DNA of 64,000 nucleotides, taken from contig NZ_JACWFE010000013.1 in the NCBI RefSeq assembly GCF_019749375.1, positions 303,217 through 367,216 on the forward strand. Direction: 5' to 3'. Below, in pieces: positions 44,221-53,457 of the stretch. A program made the translations under genes and the position numbers. The stretch is from Bacillus sp. S/N-304-OC-R1. Lineage in GTDB: Bacteria > Bacillota > Bacilli > Bacillales > Cytobacillaceae. Each line of letters starts with the position of its first letter. Within the stretch, counting starts at the first letter, position 1. The notes beneath the pieces were generated by a model. That model worked only from the letters and a program-made list of their open reading frames with translations, searched no databases and had not been told where the DNA came from.

Positions 44221-44766
44221 ATGGGTGAGAAGCAATTAGAGTTAGCAACCTTTGCTGGAGGATGTTTTTGGTGTATGGTTAAGCCCTTTGATGAGCAGCC
44301 TGGTATTGAAAAGGTTGTATCCGGCTATACAGGAGGAACGAAAGAAAATCCGACTTATCAAGAGGTATGTTCAGAAACGACAGGACATTACGAAGCTGTT
44401 CAAATAACATTTGATCCAAATATTTTTCCTTACGAAAAGCTTTTGCAAATTTATTGGCAGCAAATTGATCCAACTGATGAAGGTGGCCAATTTTACGATC
44501 GCGGGCAATCCTATCAGACAGCAATTTTTTATCATAATGAAGAACAAAGAATAATGGCTCAGCAATCAAAGATGGATCTTGAAGAAAATGGCCCATTTAA
44601 GAAGCCGATTGTTACAAAAATTTTGCCAGCATCGGAGTTTTACGCTGCAGAAGATTATCATCAGCATTATTATAAAAAAAATCCTATCCGGTACGAGGGA
44701 TATCGAGTTGGATCAGGACGGGAAGCCTTTATAAAATCACATTGGAGGGATCAGGATGAATCATAA
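44221..44766 (+). CDS. msrA: Peptide methionine-(S)-S-oxide reductase MsrA
   Basis: A 181-residue repair enzyme for oxidised methionine. The catalytic Cys15 is in [34 protein letters not shown] core follows the usual order, and [10 protein letters not shown] is near the C-terminus. ATG 44221 follows AAAGAGGTG; upstream in-frame starts fall in the preceding terminator. It overlaps msrB by 11 bases. Confidence 0.97.
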   Translation: MGEKQLELATFAGGCFWCMVKPFDEQPGIEKVVSGYTGGTKENPTYQEVCSETTGHYEAVQITFDPNIFPYEKLLQIYWQQIDPTDEGGQFYDRGQSYQTAIFYHNEEQRIMAQQSKMDLEENGPFKKPIVTKILPASEFYAAEDYHQHYYKKNPIRYEGYRVGSGREAFIKSHWRDQDES

Positions 44767-45193
44767 TGAAGAGCTAAAAAAGAAATTAAATCAAATGCAG
44801 TATCATGTAACACAGAAAAATGGAACTGAGCCTCCATTTCAAAATGAATATTGGAATGAATTTAGTGAAGGCATATATGTGGACATCATATCTGGAAAAC
44901 CTTTGTTTTCTTCCAAGGATAAATTTGATGCTGGCTGTGGCTGGCCGAGCTTTACCAAACCAATTGAACAAGAGGAAATAATGGAAAAGCTGGATACGAG
45001 CCATTTTATGGTTCGTACAGAAGTTAGAAGCAAAACAGCTGATTCTCATCTAGGTCATGTATTTCCTGATGGTCCAGGGCAAAATGGATTACGGTATTGT
45101 ATTAATTCTGCATCCCTAAAATTTATACCGAAGGAAAAGCTTAAAGAAGAGGGATACGAAGAATTTTTATCTTTGTTTGAAGATCAAAAGTAA
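44756..45193 (+). CDS. msrB: Peptide methionine-(R)-S-oxide reductase MsrB
   Basis: A 145-residue partner of MsrA for the R-sulfoxide. The catalytic Cys is in [12 protein letters not shown], and [11 protein letters not shown] carries the second conserved Cys. The two CxxC zinc motifs of some MsrB proteins are absent, as in B. subtilis YppQ. AGGGATCAGG within the msrA end serves as ribosome site. msrA-msrB order matches B. subtilis yppP-yppQ. Confidence 0.97.
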   Translation: MNHNEELKKKLNQMQYHVTQKNGTEPPFQNEYWNEFSEGIYVDIISGKPLFSSKDKFDAGCGWPSFTKPIEQEEIMEKLDTSHFMVRTEVRSKTADSHLGHVFPDGPGQNGLRYCINSASLKFIPKEKLKEEGYEEFLSLFEDQK

Positions 45194-45260
45194 AATTTTT
45201 TATGTCATTCACTGCCTGATTCTTTTTTAGTTATCTTAAGCAATATGGGCAAATACCCGT

Positions 45261-45288
45261 ACAGTCCAAGCTCCTATTTCATAAGGTA
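45261..45288 (+). promoter_or_regulatory. Sigma-K-like promoter of the YjcZ-type gene
   Basis: AC (45261-45262), 17 bases, CATAAGGTA (45280-45288), fitting AC-N16/17-CATANNNTA. The start site would be ~35 bases before the ATG. Confidence 0.45.
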
Positions 45289-45329
45289 ATATGGAAAATG
45301 CCCTAAAAAAAGATGAGGAGTGGAGAAAT

Positions 45330-45551
45330 ATGTATTATGGAAGCAGCTATGGTTGTGATCCTTGCTATCCGGGTTATGGATATGGAACCGGATATGGAAC
45401 AGGATATGGAACAGGATGTGGATGTGGATATCCTGTAGCAGGAGCTTATGCGGGTCCGGTAGGCGGGTTCGGCTGTCAAGGCTTTGCATTAATTGTTGTT
45501 CTGTTTATCTTACTGGTAATTATTGGCGCAAGCTGTTACGGTAGTTGGTAA
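45330..45551 (+). CDS. YjcZ-type small sporulation protein, Gly/Tyr/Cys-rich
   Basis: A 73-residue protein. The first half is Gly/Tyr/Cys-rich with tandem GYGT units (three to four copies, encoded by near-identical 12-base repeats at about 45381-45416); the second half is the membrane segment GFALIVVLFILLVIIGAS, the hallmark of the YjcZ family. ATG 45330 follows GAGGAGTGGAG; the in-frame ATG at 45291 has no ribosome site. Sigma-K-like promoter upstream supports mother-cell expression. Confidence 0.82.
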   Translation: MYYGSSYGCDPCYPGYGYGTGYGTGYGTGCGCGYPVAGAYAGPVGGFGCQGFALIVVLFILLVIIGASCYGSW

Positions 45552-45565
45552 TAAACCTATATTTT

Positions 45566-45597
45566 AGACTGCTCTTTAATAAAGCAGTCTTTTTTTC
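45566..45597 (+). terminator. Terminator of the YjcZ-type gene
   Basis: AGACTGCT ... AGCAGTCT, then TTTTTTTC. Confidence 0.9.
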
Positions 45598-45658
45598 TTT
45601 ATGAAAAATTGCATTATTGATAAGATATAGAAAATGTAAACGAAAGGAAGAAGTATCA

Positions 45659-46636
45659 ATGCTTGCAGGTAGATTAAAACTCGGTGATGAAATAAGAGTA
45701 ATTTCCCCATCTAGAAGCATGGTCATCATGAAAGAGGCCCAAGTTGAAATTGCTGTGAACCGGTTAATCGGACTAGGATTTAATGTCACCTTTGGAAAAA
45801 ATGCTAACGCTCATGATGAATTTTTTAGTTCAACTATTGAGGAAAGAATTGAGGATTTACATGAAGCTTTTTTAGATCCCAATGTAAAAGGAATTCTTGC
45901 TGCAATGGGAGGCTACAATGCTAATCAATTATTAAAATACATAGATTATGATATTATTCGAAACAATCCTAAAGTATTTTGTGGATATAGTGATATCACT
46001 GCACTGAATGGAGCCTTTTATAAGAAGACAGGATTAATTACGTATTCAGGTCCTCTTTTTTCCAGCTTTGGTGTAAAGCATGGGTTTGAATATACATTAG
46101 ACTCATTTATTCAAGCAGTTACAAATGATGCCCCTTATGAAGTTGAGCCTTCCGATCATTGGAGCGATGATGCATGGTATCTTGATCAAGAGGATAGGAC
46201 CTTTGTTGAACATGAGGGGTACTTTGTACTACAGGAAGGTCAAGCGGAGGGTATCTTAATAGGCGGGAATCTCTGTACATTAAATTTACTACAAGGTACT
46301 GAATTCATGCCATCATTACAGGACGCAATCCTTTTTATTGAGGATGATGATGAGTCACATGCCCTTACATTTGAGAGAGATCTTCAATCATTACTTCACT
46401 TGCCCGATGCTCAATATATTAAGGGTGTATTGATTGGAAAGTTTCAGAAAGACTCACATATGACAGAAGATGCATTGAGAAGAATTATTGCCTCTAAGAA
46501 AGAACTTGCTGGACTTCCGATTATTGCAAATGTGAATTTTGGACACGTACAGCCAATGGCTACTATTCCATTTGGAGCTCGGGCCACTATCTCAGCTCAT
46601 GGGCAAAGAGCAGAGATATTTATTGAACAAGATTAA
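45659..46636 (+). CDS. S66 family peptidase (LD-carboxypeptidase/MccF-like)
   Basis: A 325-residue cytoplasmic serine peptidase of family S66. The nucleophile Ser is in FCGYSDITAL; AAMGGYNANQLL forms the oxyanion turn; the Glu and His of the triad are expected in GGNLCTLNLLQGTEF and ANVNFGHVQPMATIPFG. It can either trim muropeptide LD-bonds or inactivate microcin C-like compounds (MccF); the sequence shows features of both. ATG 45659 after AAAGGAAGAAG; ATG-like start at 45617 rejected for lack of ribosome site. Confidence 0.87.
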   Translation: MLAGRLKLGDEIRVISPSRSMVIMKEAQVEIAVNRLIGLGFNVTFGKNANAHDEFFSSTIEERIEDLHEAFLDPNVKGILAAMGGYNANQLLKYIDYDIIRNNPKVFCGYSDITALNGAFYKKTGLITYSGPLFSSFGVKHGFEYTLDSFIQAVTNDAPYEVEPSDHWSDDAWYLDQEDRTFVEHEGYFVLQEGQAEGILIGGNLCTLNLLQGTEFMPSLQDAILFIEDDDESHALTFERDLQSLLHLPDAQYIKGVLIGKFQKDSHMTEDALRRIIASKKELAGLPIIANVNFGHVQPMATIPFGARATISAHGQRAEIFIEQD

Positions 46637-46662
46637 AATTGAATATTGGAATGAAACGTTGA

Positions 46663-46690
46663 AAACAGTCGAATGATCGGCTGTTTTTTT
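46663..46690 (+). terminator. Terminator of the S66 peptidase gene
   Basis: AAACAGTC pairs with GGCTGTTT (one wobble), followed by TTTTATTT. Confidence 0.7.
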
Positions 46691-46803
46691 ATTTAGTTTG
46701 ATATAGCCATTAAAGATGTTGTTGGCGGCCAAATTAGTGAACCTTCTGCAGAAATGAGCAGAACCTTTTTTATTATGCTTGTATTATTTTGCCTATTCTT
46801 CAT

Positions 46804-46832
46804 GAAATATTCAAACCTTCGTCTCATATAAT
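46804..46832 (+). promoter_or_regulatory. Sigma-E-like promoter of the yodT operon
   Basis: GAAATATT (46804-46811), 13 bases, CATATAAT (46825-46832), against the sigma-E pattern GTCATATT / CATACAAT (6/8 and 7/8). The B. subtilis yodTSRQP-kamA operon is a known sigma-E target. Confidence 0.5.
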
Positions 46833-46889
46833 CTAGTATTGTCCTTTATGTAATGCAGTGCTTTTTCAAGGGGATGGAGGGGATGGCTT

Positions 46890-48257
46890 ATGAATAAGAC
46901 GAATCTAATTAAGCCAGTGCTGGAGGCTGAGTATCCAGTGATTGATTACGGAAAAGGCATTTACTTGTACGATCAAGACGGGAAAGAATATTTAGATGCG
47001 TCATCTGGAGCCATTACAGCCAATATTGGTCATGGGGTAAAGGAAATTATCGAAGCTATGCATGAACAGGCAAAGCGCGTTTCATTTGTTTATCGCTCTC
47101 AGTTTACAAGCGAGGCAGCAGAAAATTTAGCTAGGAAAATTGCAGAGCAGACAGTAGGCGATTTGAATTGGTGTTTCTTTGTTAATAGCGGTTCAGAAGC
47201 AACAGAAACTGCTATGAAAATAGCGATTCAATATTGGCAGGAAAAAGGGATTCACACAAAGACTAAAGTATTATCTCGTTGGATGAGCTATCATGGCATC
47301 ACTCTAGGAGCATTGTCCATGTCGGGGCATACAGGAAGAAGAGCACGTTTTATTCCTCTTTTAGAGGATTTTCCAGTTATTCACCCTCCATATTGCTATC
47401 GGTGCCCATATAACCGGGAAGCTCCAGATTGCGGTTTTGTTTGTGCAAATGAGCTTGATACAGTCATAAAACGAATTGGTGCTGAAAATATCGCTGCTTT
47501 TATCGCAGAGCCAGTAATTGGCGCATCAGGAGCAGCTATTACTCCGCCTAAGGGCTATTATCAGGTCATTAAAGAGATTTGTGAAAAAAACGGCATCCTC
47601 TTTATTGCTGATGAAGTCATGACAGGCTTTGGAAGAACAGGCACGATGCTTGCCTGTGAGCATTGGGATATTGAGCCGGATATTGTTGCATTAGGAAAAG
47701 GCATGGGTGCAGGATATGCCCCTATAGCTGCTGCACTAGTAAGCGAGCGTGTCATGGAACCGATTTTAGCTGGATCGAAGATTGTCATGAGCGGACATAC
47801 ATTAAGTGCAAATCCCCAATCCTGTGCTGTTTCCTTAGCTGTTCTTGAATATTTAGAAAAGAATCAAATTATCCAAGATGTTGAGGAAAAGGGGAAGTAT
47901 TTAGTTGAAAAACTTAAGGGGCTGCAAGAACAGTTTTCGTTTATTGGAGATATTCGCGGGAAAGGGCTCATGATTGGATTGGAATTTGTTCAAAATCGTG
48001 AGGATAAAACACCATTTCCTAGAGCCATGCTTCTTACACAAAAACTAATTGGACTCTCACAAGAATGCGGATTAATGATTTACCCCGCTGGTGCAGGGAT
48101 TGATGGAATCAATGGAGATGCAGTTTTGATCGCTCCGCCGCTTACAATTATGAGGGATGAAATGGATGAATTAATACATCGTCTAAAGGTAACGTTTGAG
48201 AGGTTTACAGAAAAATATTTAATAAGCGAGGAGAATTGTAATGGAAAACTCCTTTAA
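46890..48257 (+). CDS. yodT: Class III aminotransferase YodT (acetyl-beta-lysine degradation)
   Basis: A 455-residue PLP aminotransferase of the ornithine/GABA group. Features: NSGSEATETAMKIA, ADEVMTGFGRTG, and the Schiff-base lysine in ALGKGMGAGYAP. An insert with CYRCPYNREAPDCGFVC (residues ~170-186) carries four Cys/His-like positions as in YodT homologues. By context it should transaminate the 3-amino group of (acetyl-)beta-lysine. Ribosome site GGATGGAGGGGAT. It overlaps yodS by 17 bases. Confidence 0.92.
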   Translation: MNKTNLIKPVLEAEYPVIDYGKGIYLYDQDGKEYLDASSGAITANIGHGVKEIIEAMHEQAKRVSFVYRSQFTSEAAENLARKIAEQTVGDLNWCFFVNSGSEATETAMKIAIQYWQEKGIHTKTKVLSRWMSYHGITLGALSMSGHTGRRARFIPLLEDFPVIHPPYCYRCPYNREAPDCGFVCANELDTVIKRIGAENIAAFIAEPVIGASGAAITPPKGYYQVIKEICEKNGILFIADEVMTGFGRTGTMLACEHWDIEPDIVALGKGMGAGYAPIAAALVSERVMEPILAGSKIVMSGHTLSANPQSCAVSLAVLEYLEKNQIIQDVEEKGKYLVEKLKGLQEQFSFIGDIRGKGLMIGLEFVQNREDKTPFPRAMLLTQKLIGLSQECGLMIYPAGAGIDGINGDAVLIAPPLTIMRDEMDELIHRLKVTFERFTEKYLISEENCNGKLL

Positions 48258-48933
48258 TAAGATTATTTCTGCAGAGACAGCTATGGAGTTTTTTACAGAT
48301 GATATGTCTATTGTGTTTGGCGGTTTTGGAGGAATTGGCTCTCCCCCAACTATCATTGACGCAATCCTTGAAAAAGGGGTACAAAACCTCACCTTAATTG
48401 GGAATGATACAGGTTTCCCGCATATCGGCATTGGAAAAATTGTCAGCCAAGGAAGAGCACGTAAGGTCATCGCGTCACATATTGGCTCCAACCCCGTTGC
48501 TGGACAGTTAATGACAGAAGGAAAACTAGAGGTGGAATTTTCTCCACAAGGAATTCTAGCTGAGAGAATCCGGGCTGGCGGTGTTGGCTTGCCTGGCATT
48601 CTATCAGATATTGGTATGGATAATGAAATGGTTTTAGCCAATAAACAGAAGGTTATCTTAAATGAGAAGGAATATTTAGTAGAAACAGCGCTAACAGGTG
48701 ATGTAGCCATCGTATTCGCTAAGAAAGCCGATTCTTACGGAAATCTTGTCTATGATAAAAGTGCACGTAATACGAATCCTTTAGCAGCGATGGCAGGAAA
48801 TATTACGATTGCCGAGGTGGAGGAGCTTGTCCCAATTGGAACACTAGATCCCGACGAGATTGTTACACCTGGCGTATTTGTTGATTTCATAGTTCCTTCT
48901 AAAGGGGTGAATTGGAAATGGGCATGGGAATAG
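48241..48933 (+). CDS. yodS: CoA-transferase subunit A YodS
   Basis: A 230-residue alpha-type subunit of a family I CoA-transferase (acetoacetyl-CoA:acyl type). Visible: the GGFGGIGSPPTIIDAI glycine loop and FSPQGILAERIRAGGVGLPG. It pairs with YodR, encoded immediately downstream with overlap, to move CoA between organic acids in the lysine degradation route. AGCGAGGAG precedes ATG 48241. Confidence 0.93.
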   Translation: MENSFNKIISAETAMEFFTDDMSIVFGGFGGIGSPPTIIDAILEKGVQNLTLIGNDTGFPHIGIGKIVSQGRARKVIASHIGSNPVAGQLMTEGKLEVEFSPQGILAERIRAGGVGLPGILSDIGMDNEMVLANKQKVILNEKEYLVETALTGDVAIVFAKKADSYGNLVYDKSARNTNPLAAMAGNITIAEVEELVPIGTLDPDEIVTPGVFVDFIVPSKGVNWKWAWE

Positions 48934-49580
48934 ATATCCGTAATCGGATTGCAAAACGAGCTGCAGAGGAAATAAAAGCTGGAATGGTTGTCAATTTAGG
49001 GATCGGAATTCCTTCTCTTGTTCCCAATTATTTGCCTGACGGAATGAATGTTATTTTCCACGCGGAAAATGGAATCACTGGAATGGGGCCAAGCCCAATG
49101 GAAGGAGAGGAGGATGAAAACTTATGTAATGCAGGCGGTTTTCCAGTGACAGTTGTGGAAGGTGCGTCCTATTGTGACAGTGCTATTGCTTTTGGGATGA
49201 TTCGGCGTGGAAGAGTCGATATGACAATCCTTGGATCACTTGAAGTTAGTGAACAGGGTGACTTAGCTAATTGGATCGTACCGGGCAAGAAAGTCACTGG
49301 GATGGGGGGCGCGATGGAGCTCGCACAAAAAGCGAAAAAGGTAATAGTACTTATGAGTCATACAGATAAACATGGAAATGCAAAAATTGTGAGGGAATGT
49401 TCTCTTCCGTTAACTTCTTCAAAGTGTGTGGATGTCATTATCACTGAAATGGCAGCATTCCAAGTGACAGACAAGGGATTATTATTAACTGAAATCTTTA
49501 CACCTCATACTATTGGGGAGATTCGCGAATGCACTGGCTGTAATTTTCTAATAAGTGATGATTTGAGAATGATTGACTAG
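48918..49580 (+). CDS. yodR: CoA-transferase subunit B YodR
   Basis: The 220-residue beta-type subunit bearing the catalytic Glu50 (HAENGITGMGPSP). The nucleotide-binding glycine loop VNLGIGIPSLVPNYL is at 25-40. ATG 48918 follows AAAGGGGTG by 8 bases, inside yodS; an upstream TTG (48912) is less well placed. Subunits A and B being adjacent and overlapping supports a heteromer. Confidence 0.93.
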   Translation: MGMGIDIRNRIAKRAAEEIKAGMVVNLGIGIPSLVPNYLPDGMNVIFHAENGITGMGPSPMEGEEDENLCNAGGFPVTVVEGASYCDSAIAFGMIRRGRVDMTILGSLEVSEQGDLANWIVPGKKVTGMGGAMELAQKAKKVIVLMSHTDKHGNAKIVRECSLPLTSSKCVDVIITEMAAFQVTDKGLLLTEIFTPHTIGEIRECTGCNFLISDDLRMID

Positions 49581-49615
49581 AATACTACCAAACTATGTGA
49601 AGGAGGATTGATGGA

Positions 49616-50875
49616 ATGCATGAAAAAATAAAAAACTGGTTAAACAGTAATCGAAAAAAGGGTTCTTATCTTCTTCAGAGGCTAGTTCAAGAAGGCAGCA
49701 CAAGAGGGAATGAAAGCAGTGCACAGGCTATAATGATTGAAAAATGTAGAGAGCTTGGTCTTATTTTAGATATTTGGGAAATTGGTGATCAAGAGTTAGT
49801 AGATCATCCAAAGTTTTGTTGTGATCGTAAGGATTTCACGGGAAATCCAAATGTAATTGGTGTTCTTAAAGGGAGCGGAGGAGGACGATCACTTATTTTA
49901 AACGGGCATATTGATGTTGTACCAGAAGGAGACCGGAACGATTGGCTACAAGATCCTTTTAGCGGACATATCCAAGATGGGAAATTATATGGTCGCGGAT
50001 CTACTGATATGAAGGGTGGATCTGTAGCGCTTTTACTGGCAATGGAATCCATCATTAGCTCAGGAATTCGTTTAAAAGGTGATGTGATTTTTCAAAGTGT
50101 CATTGAGGAAGAAAGTGGCGGGGCGGGTACTTTGGCTGCTGTATTAAGAGGATATAAGGCGGATGGTGCCATCATTCCAGAACCGACAAATATGAAGCTA
50201 TTTCCAAAACAGCAAGGGTCTATGTGGTTTCGAATTACGGTAAAAGGCCGCTCAGCCCATGGAGGGACTAGATATGAAGGGGTAAGTGCCATTGAAAAAA
50301 TGCTTCCTATTATCACTAAATTGCAAGATTTAGAGAAAAACAGAAACGAGCGAATCACTGACCCGCTATATGAAGGTATTCCAATTCCGATCCCAATCAA
50401 TATTGGCAAAATTTATAGCGGGGAATGGCCATCATCAGTTCCGGATATCGCAGTTATTGAAGGAAGAATAGGGGTTGCTCCTCACGAAAGTATGGAAGCT
50501 GTGGAAAAGGAGCTAGAGGCTGCTTTAGCTGAAGTAATAAGCAATGATCAATGGTTACTTGAAAATCCACCGAAAGTGGAATGGTTTGGCGGAAGATGGC
50601 TTCCGGGAAATATGAATGAAGATCATCCACTAATGGAAACGATCTCAAATGCATTTAAAAATGTAAAGAAGCATGAGCCGGTCATTGAAGCGTCACCGTG
50701 GGGAACGGACGGAGGAATTCTATCAGCTGTAGGAAATACGCCAGTCGTCATTTTTGGTCCGGGGATCACTGAGGCTGCTCACGACGTAAATGAGTTTATC
50801 TCCATTGATGACGTGTTCGATGCGGCAGAAATCATTGCGTTATCAATTATGAACTGGTGTGAGATTGGCGAGTAA
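49616..50875 (+). CDS. yodQ: M20 family deacylase YodQ
   Basis: A 419-residue zinc-dependent amidohydrolase of the acetylornithine deacetylase/M20 family. Metal ligands are in NGHIDVVPEGD, GRGSTDMKGG (Asp), IEEESGG (catalytic Glu + ligand), EPTN and the terminal HDVNEF. In this island it probably removes the acetyl group introduced by AblB from a later intermediate. AAGGAGGATTG precedes ATG 49616. Confidence 0.92.
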   Translation: MHEKIKNWLNSNRKKGSYLLQRLVQEGSTRGNESSAQAIMIEKCRELGLILDIWEIGDQELVDHPKFCCDRKDFTGNPNVIGVLKGSGGGRSLILNGHIDVVPEGDRNDWLQDPFSGHIQDGKLYGRGSTDMKGGSVALLLAMESIISSGIRLKGDVIFQSVIEEESGGAGTLAAVLRGYKADGAIIPEPTNMKLFPKQQGSMWFRITVKGRSAHGGTRYEGVSAIEKMLPIITKLQDLEKNRNERITDPLYEGIPIPIPINIGKIYSGEWPSSVPDIAVIEGRIGVAPHESMEAVEKELEAALAEVISNDQWLLENPPKVEWFGGRWLPGNMNEDHPLMETISNAFKNVKKHEPVIEASPWGTDGGILSAVGNTPVVIFGPGITEAAHDVNEFISIDDVFDAAEIIALSIMNWCEIGE

Positions 50876-50977
50876 ACATTGTGATTCCAAAAGTCTAATG
50901 GCTATGACTAATAAAAATTATCATATTCCTTTACAATAGAATTGGAAAACATGTATCTATGTTCACAGCAAAAACTT

Positions 50978-51005
50978 TTCATAAGGGGTTTAGGCCCCTT
51001 ATGAA
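50978..51005 (+). repeat. Perfect 11-bp inverted repeat upstream of ablB
   Basis: TTCATAAGGGG - TTTAGG - CCCCTTATGAA. It lies between yodQ and ablB, immediately before the ablB ribosome site (GGAGG at 51012) and without a T-tract, so it is not an ordinary terminator. An operator or mRNA-structure role is possible. Confidence 0.6.
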
Positions 51006-51022
51006 GAAATGGAGGATGGAAT

Positions 51023-51877
51023 ATGGAATGTATGGCAGCAGTGCAATTAATAAAAAATGAGAACTTTACAATCAATGTCTATCTCGATGATTTTAACAAA
51101 AGGATTCGTGTCGATGATCTAAATGGAGATGTTTCACAAGCTATTAAGAAAGCCGAAGAGCTCGCAATCAGTAAGAAGGCAGAAAAATTGATTATAAAAG
51201 GAAGAATTGAGCAGCTTCCAATGCTTTTTAACAATGGATATACTTGTGAGGCTATAATTGACCGTTATTTTCTCGGTTCTCAAATGTACTTTTTTTGTAA
51301 GTATTACACTGATGAAAGAAGGACAAGCAGTAAATGGAAAAATGAAGATGACATTATTGAAAATGTAATCAAGCTTGAACAGCCTTTTAAAAATACAGAA
51401 CCGCCTCAGGAATATACCCTAAAAAAACTCACCCCAGAAGATGCGAATAACTTGGCAAGCCTTTATAAAGAAGTATTTCAAATTTATCCAACACCTCTTA
51501 ATGACCCGAACTATATTATTGACACAATGACGGACGGTACAATTTATTACGGTTTTCTGTGCGACGATAAGATCGTAAGTGCTGCCTCGGCAGAAGTAAA
51601 TTCATTTTACAGTAATGCAGAGTTAACGGATTGTGCCACTTTGCCCCAGCACCGTAAGCATGGCCTTATGAAAATACTATTAGAAAAACTTGAATTAGAA
51701 CTGAAAAGTAATGGAGTTTACTGTGCATATTCCATTGCGAGAGCTTTATCATTCGGGATGAATGCTGCACTTCATCAGCTGGGATATCAATATCGGGGAA
51801 GACTAGCAAATAATTGCTATATTTACGATAAGCTAGAGGATATGAATGTATGGGTGAAAGATCTTTCTGTTTCTTAA
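51023..51877 (+). CDS. ablB: Beta-lysine N-acetyltransferase AblB (YodP)
   Basis: A 284-residue acetyltransferase that makes N-epsilon-acetyl-beta-lysine from the product of KamA and acetyl-CoA. The GNAT domain occupies residues ~130-260: YTLKKLTPEDANNLASLYKEVF start, and the acetyl-CoA-binding stretch CATLPQHRKHGLMKILLEKLE. The N-terminal ~110 residues are family-specific. GGAGGATGGAAT precedes ATG 51023. Nε-acetyl-beta-lysine is a compatible solute in methanogens and some bacteria, but here the degradative yod genes suggest it is also an intermediate. Confidence 0.9.
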   Translation: MECMAAVQLIKNENFTINVYLDDFNKRIRVDDLNGDVSQAIKKAEELAISKKAEKLIIKGRIEQLPMLFNNGYTCEAIIDRYFLGSQMYFFCKYYTDERRTSSKWKNEDDIIENVIKLEQPFKNTEPPQEYTLKKLTPEDANNLASLYKEVFQIYPTPLNDPNYIIDTMTDGTIYYGFLCDDKIVSAASAEVNSFYSNAELTDCATLPQHRKHGLMKILLEKLELELKSNGVYCAYSIARALSFGMNAALHQLGYQYRGRLANNCYIYDKLEDMNVWVKDLSVS

Positions 51878-52024
51878 TAAAACTGAAAATACAGCAATTT
51901 AGTATGTGCTAGTTTTTCGGCAGTAGAAAAGACAAAATTTGGGCAGCTGTACATATTTTAATCGGGGAGGGGATTTGCTATCACTGATATTGATGTAAAA
52001 TCGAAAGAGGTTTTAACAGCCATC

Positions 52025-53386
52025 TTGAAAGGGATTGATGAAGGGATTCATGTAGTAGACCGAAATGGGCAGACGATTTTCTATAATGAAATTGCTGCAA
52101 AGCATGACGGAATGAGCATTAGTGAAGTTTTGGGCAAGCCGCTTCTAACTGCATTCCCATCTTTAACCGAGCAAACTAGCACACTGCTAAAAGTGATGAA
52201 AACTAAAAAACCGATTTATCATCAAACACAATCTTATGTGAATGCACACGGGCAGCAAATTGAAACAATTAATACAACCTTGCCAATTAGAGTAAATGAT
52301 GAAATCGTTGGAGCTGTGGAAATAGCAAAGGATTATTCCCGTCTAAAGATTCTATCTGAGAGTTTACTTGATTTGCAGAAAAAGATGAAGCCTCCTTCAA
52401 AGAGAAATAAGAAATCTCCAAGCATATCGCAATATACGCTAGACAGTCTCCTAACGGTGAGCGATGAGTTAATCCAAATGAAAAATGAAGCGAAGAAATT
52501 GGCGAAATCACATTCTCCTATAATGGTATTCGGTGAAAGCGGCTGTGGAAAAGAAATATTTGTCCAAGGAATTCATCATGCATCTCACCGGGCAACTGAG
52601 CCATTTATTGCGCAAAATTGTGCAGCCATTCCTGAATCACTGCTTGAAAGTATTATATTTGGCACATCAAAAGGAAGTTACACTGGTGCGGTTGATCGCC
52701 CTGGCCTATTTGAGCTTGCAGATGGAGGAACACTCTTTTTAGATGAGATTCATGCGATGCCGATTGAGCTTCAAGCAAAGCTGCTTCGCGTTTTGGAGGA
52801 TGGTCATGTTAGGAGAGTTGGAAGTACAGAGAGCACGATTGTTGATGTGCGTGTGATTGCCGCCATGAATATTCATCCTCAAAAGGCTTTAGAGAATAAG
52901 CAGCTAAGAGATGACCTGTTTTATAGATTAAATGTATTAACCTTTGAATTGCCCCCATTAAGGGAAAGAAAGGAAGATATTGTTCACCTTCTTAATCATT
53001 TTATATCGACCTTTAATAAAGGTTTAATGAAAAAGGTTAAAGGTGCTGATCATCAAGTTCTTGAACATTTCCTTACGTATAAGTGGCCAGGAAATGTAAG
53101 GGAATTAAAGCATGCAATTGAATATATGATGAATGTCTGTGAAGGAGAGTGGCTAACGGAAGCTGACCTCCCTGTAATGATGAAGCAAAATAACCTTAGT
53201 AACATAGATGATAAAAGCTTATCTTTAAGAAAGAATTTACAGCAGTTTGAGGAAAAGCTGATACATGATGCTCTCCTCAAAGCAGAAGGCAATGTTAAAA
53301 AGGCTGCAGATCTTCTTGAAATCCCACGGCAAACACTGCAATACAAGCTTCAAAAGCTTAAGATTAACAAAATTAATCATCATTAA
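52025..53386 (+). CDS. Sigma-54-dependent activator with PAS domain (regulator of kamA)
   Basis: A sigma-54 enhancer-binding protein of at least 453 residues: PAS ~1-105, AAA+ ~140-375, Fis-type HTH at the C-terminus (NVKKAADLLEIPRQTLQYKLQKL region). Walker A GESGCGKE is at 170-177, the sigma-54 contact loop reads GSYTGA (217-222) in place of GAFTGA, Walker B FLDEIH. TTG 52025 has no ribosome site; the frame stays open upstream to 51962, and GGGGAGGGG (51964-51972) would suit ATC 51980, adding ITDIDVKSKEVLTAI. The true start is therefore doubtful. It lies directly before the sigma-54 promoter of kamA. Confidence 0.88.
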   Translation: MKGIDEGIHVVDRNGQTIFYNEIAAKHDGMSISEVLGKPLLTAFPSLTEQTSTLLKVMKTKKPIYHQTQSYVNAHGQQIETINTTLPIRVNDEIVGAVEIAKDYSRLKILSESLLDLQKKMKPPSKRNKKSPSISQYTLDSLLTVSDELIQMKNEAKKLAKSHSPIMVFGESGCGKEIFVQGIHHASHRATEPFIAQNCAAIPESLLESIIFGTSKGSYTGAVDRPGLFELADGGTLFLDEIHAMPIELQAKLLRVLEDGHVRRVGSTESTIVDVRVIAAMNIHPQKALENKQLRDDLFYRLNVLTFELPPLRERKEDIVHLLNHFISTFNKGLMKKVKGADHQVLEHFLTYKWPGNVRELKHAIEYMMNVCEGEWLTEADLPVMMKQNNLSNIDDKSLSLRKNLQQFEEKLIHDALLKAEGNVKKAADLLEIPRQTLQYKLQKLKINKINHH

Positions 53387-53395
53387 CCCTTTATT

Positions 53396-53426
53396 AAAAA
53401 TGCCGGATTATCGGCATTTTTTTTTA
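53396..53426 (+). terminator. Terminator of the activator gene
   Basis: AAAAATGCCG - 5 bases - CGGCATTTTT, followed by further T. Confidence 0.92.
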
Positions 53427-53457
53427 TCTTTAAGGAAATCAATGGACTTAGAAAAAA

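Noticed and set aside
45381..45416. Tandem 12-base repeats as a possible CRISPR or VNTR locus
   Set aside because: They are in-frame codon repeats within a coding region, with no spacers.
45274..45489. Minus-strand frame rich in HIHILFHI repeats
   Set aside because: It is the complement of the tandem GYGT codons of the YjcZ-type gene.
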